Positions 6,543-11,241 of a stretch of DNA of 11,241 nt are shown piece by piece (the first letter of the stretch is position 1; every line of letters starts with the position of its first letter). Made by a program: the position numbers and the translations under genes. The DNA is from JAENVT01 sp031430695 (lineage in GTDB: Bacteria; Actinomycetota; Acidimicrobiia; Acidimicrobiales; Ilumatobacteraceae). The DNA is taken from the NCBI GenBank assembly GCA_031430695.1, contig JANPBZ010000008.1, forward strand, positions 1 through 11,241, read 5' to 3'. The notes beneath the pieces are model-generated. The model was not told the origin of the DNA. It saw only the letters and a list, made by a program, of their open reading frames with translations, and searched no databases.

Positions 6543-6948
6543 TCCCTTTGTCAGTTCACTCCCCGCTTGCGCGGTTCGTTCCCCAACCACTGATCCGGTC
6601 CTCCCCGGTCACCCGGCTCCGACCGATCCAGCTGCTCGTTCAGCTACCCCGGTTACCCGGTTCGCTTCCCTCGCTGAACCGGCTTGTAGCGACCTGGTTG
6701 CCCAGTCCGTTTCTCCCCGGCCCCACCGCTCGGCCCGAAAGCCTCCCGGCGGAATGGATCATTCCCCTCCCGAACCCGCTTTCACCTCGTGAACTCGGTT
6801 GGCCCTCCGATCCTTGTGACCTCCATTGCTGGCTGCCACGGTGTTCGGCACCGTTCCTCGAGTTCCGGTTGGCGTGCGCTTTCCGGTACTCGGGTAGCTT
6901 GCTCCAACTCAAGATCGCAGGTCAAGTGGTATTTTTGAAGTCACAGGG

Positions 6949-7022
6949 TTATCCGCAGACTTTCTTGACAATCCCCAGAAGTTTTTCGTCTGTCCACCTT
7001 TTGCACACAGGTTTTGCACAGC
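6949..7022 (+). promoter_or_regulatory. cluster of five DnaA-box-like 9-mers
   Basis: TTATCCGCA at 6949-6957 matches the DnaA consensus TTATCCACA at 8 of 9 positions. Weaker relatives follow: CAATCCCCA (6969-6977), CTGTCCACC (6990-6998), TTGCACACA (7001-7009) and TTGCACAGC (7014-7022). Start-to-start spacings are 20, 21, 11 and 13 bp, near multiples of a helical turn. CTGTCCACC and TTGCACACA each match the actinobacterial form TTGTCCACA at 7 of 9. The stretch is AT-richer than its surroundings. No dnaA, dnaN or gyrB gene is in view, so this is not shown to be oriC. Confidence 0.35.
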
Positions 7023-7056
7023 GTTCACGTTGACGCGCGAGTGAAAACCGGATTGA

Positions 7057-7104
7057 ATGGTTCTCGTGATCTCTCGCCTCGCCACGATCATCATCATTGA
7101 CTAG
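7057..7104 (+). CDS. Ile/Val/Leu-rich leader peptide of the cimA attenuator (15 aa)
   Basis: A 15-codon frame encodes M-V-L-V-I-S-R-L-A-T-I-I-I-I-D followed by TAG. Nine of fifteen residues are branched-chain amino acids, including four consecutive Ile codons (ATC ATC ATC ATT at 7087-7098). It lies 93 nt before the start of citramalate synthase and just before two strong hairpins. This is the classic layout of ribosome-mediated attenuation as known for ilv and leu operons: scarcity of charged tRNA-Ile stalls the ribosome and changes downstream folding. GGA at 7050-7052, 4 nt before the ATG, is a weak Shine-Dalgarno. That the peptide senses Ile is inferred from codon content and the downstream gene. 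Such peptides are normally too short for automatic gene callers. Confidence 0.75.
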   Translation: MVLVISRLATIIIID

Positions 7105-7132
7105 CGCATGTCGGCCTACGCCGATGTGCGCT
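7103..7132 (+). promoter_or_regulatory. 13-bp leader hairpin overlapping the leader-peptide stop codon
   Basis: AGCGCATGTCGGC (7103-7115) pairs continuously with GCCGATGTGCGCT (7120-7132) around loop CTAC, including two G-U pairs. It begins inside the TAG stop codon of the leader peptide, so a ribosome finishing the peptide would cover its left arm. It ends 2 nt before the terminator hairpin. It may be a pause or anti-antiterminator hairpin. By eye I find only a 4-bp alternative pairing (CGGC at 7112-7115 with GCCG at 7137-7140), so the switching step is not resolved. Confidence 0.55.
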
Positions 7133-7134
7133 CC

Positions 7135-7164
7135 GAGCCGCCCACCCGGGCGGCTCTTTCATTT
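7135..7164 (+). terminator. attenuator terminator upstream of cimA
   Basis: A perfect 9-bp GC-rich stem, GAGCCGCCC (7135-7143) with GGGCGGCTC (7148-7156), has loop ACCC and is followed by TTTCATTT. This is a good rho-independent terminator form for a GC-rich genome. It lies 34 nt before the cimA ATG and after the Ile-rich leader, where premature termination would switch off cimA and the genes behind it. Confidence 0.7.
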
Positions 7165-7187
7165 CCAGGGCCAACTATTCAGGGAAC

Positions 7188-7191
7188 AGGA
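7188..7191 (+). promoter_or_regulatory. ribosome binding site that fixes the cimA start
   Basis: AGGA lies 6 nt before the ATG at 7198. The frame is open further upstream to an ATG at 7108, but that ATG lies inside the leader hairpin and the added 30 residues would be translated from the terminator stem. The Shine-Dalgarno and the CimA N-terminal motif both favour 7198. Confidence 0.7.
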
Positions 7192-7197
7192 TCAGCC

Positions 7198-8772
7198 ATG
7201 AGCAACGATTCAGTCGAAGTCTTCGACACGACACTGCGCGACGGTTTGCAGGTCGAGGGCGTGTCGGCCACCGTCGATGACAAGCTGCGTATCGCCGAAC
7301 AACTCGACTACCTCGGCGTCCACTTCATCGAAGGCGGCTGGCCAGGCGCCAACCCGAAAGACATCGAGTTCTTCGCCCGCGCCGCGACCGAGTTGCAGCT
7401 CACGACGTCGACGATGGTGGCATTCGGGTCGACCCGGCGGCCGAAGGGCAAGGTCGACGACGACGCCACGCTGCGCAACCTGCTCGACGCCAATACCTCG
7501 GCGGTGTGCATTGTCGCCAAGAGTTGGGACTATCACGTGCTCAATGCGCTGCAGACCACGCTGGACGAAGGCGAGGCGATGATCGCCGATTCGGTGGCGT
7601 TCCTCGCCGGACACGGCCGGCAGGTGATGGTCGACATGGAGCACTTCTTCGACGGCTTCAAACGCAATCCCGAATTCGCGCTGCGGGCCCTGGAAGCCGC
7701 TGTCGTGAAGGGCGCCAGCCACGTGGTGTTGTGCGACACCAACGGTGGCTCCCTGCCACACGAGGTCGAGGCAATAGTCGCCGATGTCCACCGCCATGTT
7801 GGCGGCGACGTGATCATCGGCATCCACTGCCACGACGACACTGGTTGCGCTGTCGCCAACTCGATGGCCGCCGTGCGCTCGGGCGCGCGGCACGTACAAG
7901 GCACGCTCAACGGCTTGGGCGAGCGCACGGGTAACTGCAACCTCACCACCATGATCCCCAACCTGCAGTTGAAACTCGGCATGCCCTGCCTGCCGGAGGG
8001 TCGCATCGAGCGACTCACTGCGGTCAGTCATCACGTCGCCGAGGTGCTCAACCGTCCCCTCAACCCGCAGGCGCCCTACGTCGGTGCATCGGCATTCGCC
8101 CACAAGGCCGGCCTGCACGTCAGTGCGATCGTCCGGGCCAAGGATGCGTACGAGCATGTCGATCCCGAGTTGGTCGGCAACGGCACCCGATTCATCGTCA
8201 GCGAGATGGCGGGGCGAGCGACGATCCAGATGAAGGCCGACGAGCTCGGTTTGCCGATGGACGGCCCGGCCGTCAACCAGGTGATCGACGACCTCAAGCG
8301 GTTGGAGCACGAGGGCTATCACTTCGAGGCGGCCGATGCCTCACTGGAACTGCTCATGCGTCGCGCCGCCGGCTGGCAGCAGGACTTCTTCCGCGTCGAA
8401 AGCATGCGCGTGATCACCGACGAACTCGCCACTGGCGACTTCACGACTGAAGCGACGGTCAAGGTGTGGGTCGGCGACCAACGCCACGTGCACACAGCGG
8501 AGGGCAACGGCCCCGTCAACGCCATCGACTCCGCTCTGCGCGCAGCTATCGGGGTGGCATACCCGCTGCTGTCGAAGGTGCACCTCACCGACTACAAGGT
8601 GCGCATCCTCGACGGGGCGACGGCCACGGGAGCGGTGACCCGAGTGTTGATCGATGCCACCAACGGCGATCGCACATGGACGACGATTGGCGTGAGCCCC
8701 AACATCATCGAGGCCTCGTGGCGTGCGCTCGAGGAAAGCATGGTCTACGGCCTGCTGCACTCGGGTACCTAG
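7198..8772 (+). CDS. cimA: (R)-citramalate synthase CimA
   Basis: This 524-aa protein of the DRE-TIM metallolyase family condenses pyruvate and acetyl-CoA to (R)-citramalate, the threonine-independent entry to isoleucine synthesis. VEVFDTTLRDGLQVEG at residues 6-21 gives the catalytic Arg and metal-binding Asp (R14, D15). FIEGGWPGANPKD at 43-55 is typical of CimA and separates it from 2-isopropylmalate synthase. IHCHDDTG supplies metal ligands H210 and H212, NGLGERTGN at 238-246 is the family glycine loop, and HKAGLH lies at 302-307. Residues from about 385 to 520 form the LeuA-type regulatory domain, the expected site of Ile feedback inhibition. Expression is probably controlled by the Ile-rich leader and terminator just upstream. 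It heads a three-gene unit, with the next gene 18 nt downstream. Confidence 0.94.
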   Translation: MSNDSVEVFDTTLRDGLQVEGVSATVDDKLRIAEQLDYLGVHFIEGGWPGANPKDIEFFARAATELQLTTSTMVAFGSTRRPKGKVDDDATLRNLLDANTSAVCIVAKSWDYHVLNALQTTLDEGEAMIADSVAFLAGHGRQVMVDMEHFFDGFKRNPEFALRALEAAVVKGASHVVLCDTNGGSLPHEVEAIVADVHRHVGGDVIIGIHCHDDTGCAVANSMAAVRSGARHVQGTLNGLGERTGNCNLTTMIPNLQLKLGMPCLPEGRIERLTAVSHHVAEVLNRPLNPQAPYVGASAFAHKAGLHVSAIVRAKDAYEHVDPELVGNGTRFIVSEMAGRATIQMKADELGLPMDGPAVNQVIDDLKRLEHEGYHFEAADASLELLMRRAAGWQQDFFRVESMRVITDELATGDFTTEATVKVWVGDQRHVHTAEGNGPVNAIDSALRAAIGVAYPLLSKVHLTDYKVRILDGATATGAVTRVLIDATNGDRTWTTIGVSPNIIEASWRALEESMVYGLLHSGT

Positions 8773-8790
8773 CGGGTAGAAAGGGGGTTC

Positions 8791-9315
8791 ATGGCCGCGC
8801 CCAAGTTCGCCCGCGTTTCACCCGTCGACGATCCGAGGGTCTACGCCTCGCCTGACATCGTCCCTGCGTCGTGGAAGCCCGATCGTCCTGGCGACCTCGT
8901 CGGGTTCCAGCCAGAGGGTGCTCGGCTGGGCTTTCAGGGCCCCGACCAGGGCTTTGCGCTGAGGATCGCCAACGGTTTTCGCGATCGCCTGCAGCTGCAG
9001 CCCGGCGAGCATGTCACCGACGCCATCCAGGGCTGCCTCGGTATTGCCCTGCGGCGCGCCTCGATGTTCAGCCGGGCGCCGGTCGTCCACGATCTCACCA
9101 TCGCCTTCACGGTGTGGGGATTTCTCGACGGCAACCCACCCGCCGAACTGACGAACGAGCGGGCACGCCTGTTCGAGGGTGTCAGGAACACACTGCACCA
9201 CTACGACGAAGCCAGGGAGCTCGTCGACATGGTGCCCGAGGCAACATTGCGTATGACACCGGCCCAGGTCACGGCGGCCTACCCGGGACGATGGAGGGAG
9301 TTGTTAGGCATATGA
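8791..9315 (+). CDS. hypothetical protein between cimA and an acyl-CoA dehydrogenase
   Basis: I do not recognise this 174-aa protein. It is probably real: a purine-rich ribosome binding site (AAAGGGGG) ends 3 nt before the ATG, it starts 18 nt after cimA, and its TGA overlaps the ATG of the following gene as ATGA. It shows no signal peptide or membrane segment. Residues 34-65 are rich in Gly and aromatic residues, with a possible repeated GxxxGFQxP-like pattern (VGFQPEGARLGFQGPDQG). Residues 80-115 look like a mixed helix/strand core (IALRRASMF, LTIAFTVWGFLDG). The C-terminus is helical and ends TAAYPGRWRELLGI. The tight coupling suggests work with the acyl-CoA dehydrogenase or with acyl-CoA metabolism, but this is inference. 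Confidence 0.8.
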   Translation: MAAPKFARVSPVDDPRVYASPDIVPASWKPDRPGDLVGFQPEGARLGFQGPDQGFALRIANGFRDRLQLQPGEHVTDAIQGCLGIALRRASMFSRAPVVHDLTIAFTVWGFLDGNPPAELTNERARLFEGVRNTLHHYDEARELVDMVPEATLRMTPAQVTAAYPGRWRELLGI

Positions 9316-10457
9316 CTCAACCGATGAATCTCACCGATGAGCAACGCGAGTTCCGTGCAGTCGTTCGCAGATTTGCCGAGGACAAGATTGCGCCTCGCGC
9401 CGCGGCCACCGACGAGAAGGCCGAGTACGACTGGGACGCTTTCAAGGCGCTCGTGGCGGCGGACCTCACGTCGCTGCAGTATCCCGAGGAGTACGGCGGC
9501 CAGGGCGCGTCGCTGGTGACCCAGGCGATCGCTGTGGAAGAGTTGGCGCGGGCGTGCGCCTCGACAAGTCTCATCTTCCTCATCTCCAAGCTGGGAATGT
9601 TGCCGGTGATCAACTTCGGATCCGAGGCGCTGAAGGCCGAAGTACTGCCGCGGATCTGTGATGGCAGTAGCCAGGCCAGCTACTGCCTCAGCGAAGCCGA
9701 TGCCGGCAGCGATGTGGCATCGATGACGACCCGTGCCGTGCCCGATGGCGATGACTGGGTCCTCAACGGCACGAAGTGTTGGATCACCAACGCCGGCATC
9801 AGCGACCTCTACACGGTGTTCGCCCGCACGTCCGAGGATCGCCACAAGGGCATCACCTGTTTCCTCGTCAAGGCCGAGTGGGGCGTGCACGTCGACAAGC
9901 TCGAGCACAAGCTCGGCATCAAAGGTTCGCCGACCGGCGTCGTGCGCTTCGACGATTGTCATGTCCCCGACGCGTGTCGGCTCGGTGAGGTCGGTCAGGG
10001 TTTCGAGGTGGCGATGCACACCTTGGATCGTTCGCGGCCGACCATCGGCGCGCAGGCTGTTGGTATTGCTCAGGGCGCCCTCGATTTCGCGGTCGGCTAT
10101 ATGAAGGAGCGGCGCACGTTCGGCAGGCCGCTCGCCGACAACCAGGGTCTGCAATGGATGGCTGCGGATTGTGCAATGCGGATCGAGGCAGCGCGGGCCC
10201 TGGTGTATCGAGCGTGTGCGATGGCCGACGACGGTGACCCGACCGACGAGTTAGGCATGGCCGGGGCGATGGCCAAGTGCCTTGCCAGCGACGTTGCCAT
10301 GCAAGTGACCACCGATTGTGTGCAGTTCCTCGGCGGCTACGGCTACACCAGCGAGTTCCCCGTTGAGCGAATGATGCGTGACGCAAAGATCACCCAGATC
10401 TACGAAGGCACCAATCAGATCCAGAGAATTGTGATCGCGAAGAAGCTGTTCAGCTAG
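9312..10457 (+). CDS. acyl-CoA dehydrogenase
   Basis: This 381-aa protein has the full acyl-CoA dehydrogenase domain order. An N-terminal helical domain (about residues 5-118) opens with LTDEQREFRAVVRRFAEDKIAP. YCLSEADAGSDVASM at 124-138 and WVLNGTKCWITNAG at 149-162 form the FAD-binding middle beta domain. The C-terminal helical domain has RRTFGRPLADNQGLQ at 267-281 and QFLGGYGYTSEFPVERMMRD at 338-357, and the catalytic base E365 lies in IYEGTNQIQR. It oxidises an acyl-CoA to the 2,3-enoyl-CoA and passes electrons to ETF. The E365 position is that of short/medium-chain and 2-methyl-branched members. Isovaleryl-type enzymes place the base elsewhere, so that specificity is less likely. The start is set by the ATGA overlap; the frame is open upstream, but that part lies over the preceding gene. 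Confidence 0.95.
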   Translation: MTQPMNLTDEQREFRAVVRRFAEDKIAPRAAATDEKAEYDWDAFKALVAADLTSLQYPEEYGGQGASLVTQAIAVEELARACASTSLIFLISKLGMLPVINFGSEALKAEVLPRICDGSSQASYCLSEADAGSDVASMTTRAVPDGDDWVLNGTKCWITNAGISDLYTVFARTSEDRHKGITCFLVKAEWGVHVDKLEHKLGIKGSPTGVVRFDDCHVPDACRLGEVGQGFEVAMHTLDRSRPTIGAQAVGIAQGALDFAVGYMKERRTFGRPLADNQGLQWMAADCAMRIEAARALVYRACAMADDGDPTDELGMAGAMAKCLASDVAMQVTTDCVQFLGGYGYTSEFPVERMMRDAKITQIYEGTNQIQRIVIAKKLFS

Positions 10458-10463
10458 CCTTTT
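10444..10463 (+). terminator. weak hairpin plus T-run at the end of the acyl-CoA dehydrogenase gene
   Basis: AGCTG (10444-10448) pairs with CAGCT (10451-10455) over a 2-nt gap, overlapping the stop codon, and TTTT follows at 10460-10463. The stem is short and the loop tight, so this is only a marginal terminator candidate. Confidence 0.2.
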
Positions 10464-10472
10464 CTGTCCATC

Positions 10473-10490
10473 TGGTGTTGTTTGGTGTTG
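10473..10490 (+). repeat. tandem 10-bp direct repeat (TGGTGTTG core)
   Basis: TGGTGTTG occurs at 10473-10480 and again at 10483-10490, one helical turn apart; the surrounding 10-mers are identical at 9 of 10 positions. Being next to a tyrosine integrase, this may be an arm-type integrase or excisionase site. Confidence 0.4.
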
Positions 10491-10504
10491 CCCTGTTCGG
10501 ACGT

Positions 10505-10525
10505 CATCCCTACTATCATCCCTAC
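10505..10525 (+). repeat. 9-bp direct repeat CATCCCTAC, period 12
   Basis: CATCCCTAC occurs at 10505-10513 and 10517-10525, separated by TAT. It lies between the acyl-CoA dehydrogenase and the integrase. The second copy runs into the inverted repeat before the integrase start. Confidence 0.45.
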
Positions 10526-10544
10526 AACCCGAAATCGGTTGTAG
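10522..10544. promoter_or_regulatory. 8-bp inverted repeat at the integrase promoter, candidate operator or att core
   Basis: CTACAACC (10522-10529) and GGTTGTAG (10537-10544) are exact reverse complements with a 7-bp spacer. The right arm overlaps the putative -10 box TAGAGT (10542-10547), which ends 6 nt before the integrase ATG. That geometry fits a repressor operator. A recombinase core site is the other reading, because tyrosine recombinases also bind inverted arms around a 6-8 bp crossover region. Confidence 0.5.
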
Positions 10545-10547
10545 AGT
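10542..10547 (+). promoter_or_regulatory. putative -10 element of the integrase gene (leaderless-type)
   Basis: TAGAGT fits TANNNT and ends 6 nt before the ATG at 10554. No Shine-Dalgarno is visible. It overlaps the right arm of the inverted repeat, so anything binding there would block transcription. Confidence 0.4.
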
Positions 10548-10553
10548 CCGTTC

Positions 10554-11241
10554 ATGGCTACGGTCCGCGAGCGCTCACCGGGTGTGTGGGAGGTCCGCGT
10601 CTTCGTCGGCCGTAACGAGCGCGGCAAACCGATCCAGGTGTCGCGTACCGTTCGCGGGACGAAGCGAGCGGCACAGAAGGTTGCCGCATCGCTCACCGTC
10701 GAGCCGCCGGCTCCCGAGGGAAATCGCACAGTGGCCGAGGCACTCGATGCATGGCTTGAGGTGAGCGGGCCGACGTGGGCGGTCTCGACACTTCGCGACC
10801 AGACCAGTCGGGTGTCACTGGTGAAGCGAGATGCCATCTCCCGCACCGTGATCGGCCGGTTGACGGTTGCCGACGTCGACCGCTGGCACGCACGCCTGCG
10901 CGGCAAGGGCGTCGGGGAGTCGTCGATTCGGAATCAGCACCTCGTGATGCGTGCCTCGATGTCGCAGGCGGCGCGGTGGGGATGGGTAGCGACCAACGTT
11001 GTCGCCTTGGCGACGCTCGGTCGCCGCAAGACGCAGCCTCGCTCGGCGATGGCGGCAGACGACGTGCGAGCCGTGATCGCCGCTGGCGAGGCGCTCGATC
11101 CCGCGGCCGGGCTCGCGTTCCGCTTAGCTGCGATCACCGGCGCTCGCCGGTCGGAGTTGTGCGCGCTCGTGTGGAGCGACGTGAACGGTGATCGGCTGAC
11201 GATCGATTCGAGCATCGCCATCGAGCGGGAGGGTTCGATCA
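10554..11241 (+). CDS. tyrosine recombinase / phage-type integrase, C-terminus cut by window edge
   Basis: The first 229 residues are visible. Residues 1-50 resemble the AP2-like arm-DNA-binding domain of actinophage and island integrases (VWEVRVFVGRNERGKPIQVS followed by TKRAAQK). Residues 58-150 form the SAM-like core-binding domain with a TVAEALDAWLE opening and a helix around IRNQHLVMRASMSQAARWGW. The catalytic domain begins near residue 165, and TGARRSEL places the first catalytic arginine at R198. The remaining catalytic residues (HxxR, the second His/Trp and the Tyr nucleophile) lie beyond the edge. It integrates or excises a mobile element by site-specific recombination. Its place beside a repeat-rich gap suggests the left end of an integrated element that continues to the right. 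Codon use is not obviously different from its neighbours. Confidence 0.92.
   Translation, partial: MATVRERSPGVWEVRVFVGRNERGKPIQVSRTVRGTKRAAQKVAASLTVEPPAPEGNRTVAEALDAWLEVSGPTWAVSTLRDQTSRVSLVKRDAISRTVIGRLTVADVDRWHARLRGKGVGESSIRNQHLVMRASMSQAARWGWVATNVVALATLGRRKTQPRSAMAADDVRAVIAAGEALDPAAGLAFRLAAITGARRSELCALVWSDVNGDRLTIDSSIAIEREGSI

Larger units (their letters stand above)
6348..7056. other. 709-bp gene-free region, C-rich on the plus strand and hairpin-dense
   Basis: I see no credible protein gene here. The longest open frames (6506-7033 plus, 6640-6912 minus) give low-complexity Pro/Leu/Ser or Ser/Gly/Arg/Asn strings without domains. C clearly outnumbers G on the plus strand from about 6541 to 6900. 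Small perfect hairpins recur along it: 6563-6574, 6630-6645, 6657-6682 (7-bp stem CCGGTTC/GAACCGG), 6751-6765, 6781-6793, 6838-6854 and 6859-6892 (5+4 bp). CCCCGGTCACCCGGCTCC at 6603-6620 recurs as a 15-of-18 match at 6647-6664. The right end turns AT-richer and holds DnaA-box-like 9-mers. It could be a long 5' UTR, a structured RNA or a replication/regulatory site. It does not match RNase P RNA, tmRNA or common riboswitch signatures I can recall. Confidence 0.5.

Noticed and set aside
6640..6912. Minus-strand open frame of 90 codons in the gap
   Set aside because: Ser/Gly/Arg/Asn-rich product explained by base bias; no start signal or motif.
6543..6930. RNase P RNA, tmRNA or a known riboswitch in the long gap
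   Set aside because: None of the universally conserved segments I know for these RNAs is present on either strand.
6965..6993. Perfect -35-like TTGACA at 6965-6970 as the cimA leader promoter
   Set aside because: No TANNNT occurs at 15-19 bp spacing downstream; the region reads GTCTGT where a -10 should be.
6506..7033. Plus-strand open frame of 175 codons in the gap before cimA
   Set aside because: Pro/Leu/Ser-rich low-complexity product running through hairpins and DnaA-like boxes, with no Shine-Dalgarno and no domain.
7030..7058. TTGACG plus 17 bp plus TTGAAT as a promoter
   Set aside because: The -10 would overlap the leader-peptide ATG, so the transcript would begin after the start codon; incompatible with the leader unless the peptide call is wrong.
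7041..7100. Alternative GTG-started leader frame ending H-D-H-H-H before a TGA
   Set aside because: The His run arises because the ATC repeat reads as CAT in the other frame. The downstream gene makes isoleucine precursors, not histidine, and the ATG-started Ile frame fits.
7108..7197. Upstream in-frame ATG as an alternative cimA start
   Set aside because: It lies in the stem of a strong leader hairpin, and the added 30 residues cross the terminator. The ATG at 7198 has AGGA at good spacing and fits the CimA N-terminus.
7210..8322. Minus-strand open frame of 370 codons inside cimA
   Set aside because: Antisense shadow; cimA motifs are complete on the plus strand.
9279..10154. Minus-strand open frame of 291 codons inside the acyl-CoA dehydrogenase gene
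   Set aside because: Antisense shadow without family motifs; the plus-strand enzyme is complete and well conserved.
1..11241. CRISPR array, toxin-antitoxin pair, BGC or defence system
   Set aside because: No regularly spaced repeats, small toxin/antitoxin gene pair, biosynthetic core gene or defence gene is visible; the only mobile-element gene is the integrase at the right edge.

Overview
The window looks like chromosomal DNA of a GC-rich actinobacterium. An Acidimicrobiia (Ilumatobacter-like) host is my best guess. It rests on overall protein style, a short mycobacterial-type LeuB, citramalate synthase used for isoleucine synthesis, and start regions of the TANNNT-then-ATG kind that are common in Actinobacteria. 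No rRNA or tRNA is present to confirm it. Most of the window is ordinary core metabolism. The unusual parts are a 0.7 kb gap upstream of cimA and the edge of an integrated element at the right end.

Layout: (1) 1-2605, minus strand: greA, an alpha/beta hydrolase and an ABC1/UbiB-type kinase. They form a tight operon (24 nt gap, then a 4 nt ATGA overlap), and the kinase runs off the left edge. (2) 2643-4622, plus strand: leuB and ilvE, divergent from greA across only 37 bp. (3) 4623-4760: a convergent gap with a hairpin and two related palindromic sequences facing each other. (4) 4761-6347, minus strand: an agmatinase-family ureohydrolase followed by a PPOX-family (pyridoxamine phosphate oxidase-like) flavin or F420 protein. 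(5) 6348-7056: a long gene-free stretch. It is C-rich on the plus strand, holds many small hairpins and ends in a cluster of DnaA-box-like 9-mers. (6) 7057-7197: a probable attenuator. It has a 15-codon leader peptide with nine Ile/Val/Leu codons (four consecutive Ile), then a 13-bp hairpin, then a 9-bp GC-rich terminator-like hairpin with a T-rich tail. (7) 7198-10457, plus strand: cimA, an unrecognised 174-aa protein and an acyl-CoA dehydrogenase, linked by an 18 nt gap and an ATGA overlap. (8) 10458-10553: a short region packed with direct repeats and an inverted repeat. (9) 10554 to the edge: a tyrosine integrase, cut off by the right end.

How the genes work together: LeuB, IlvE and CimA all serve branched-chain amino acid synthesis. 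CimA starts the pyruvate-to-isoleucine route, LeuB-type enzymes can oxidise the 3-methylmalate intermediate as well as 3-isopropylmalate, and IlvE performs the last transamination. The Ile-rich leader ahead of cimA is the regulator this pathway would be expected to have. Genes that begin a transcription unit here (greA, leuB, the ureohydrolase, the PPOX gene, the integrase) mostly show TANNNT 6-9 nt before the ATG and no Shine-Dalgarno sequence, which suggests leaderless mRNAs. Several internal genes (hydrolase, ilvE, the 174-aa gene), and cimA behind its leader, carry Shine-Dalgarno sequences.
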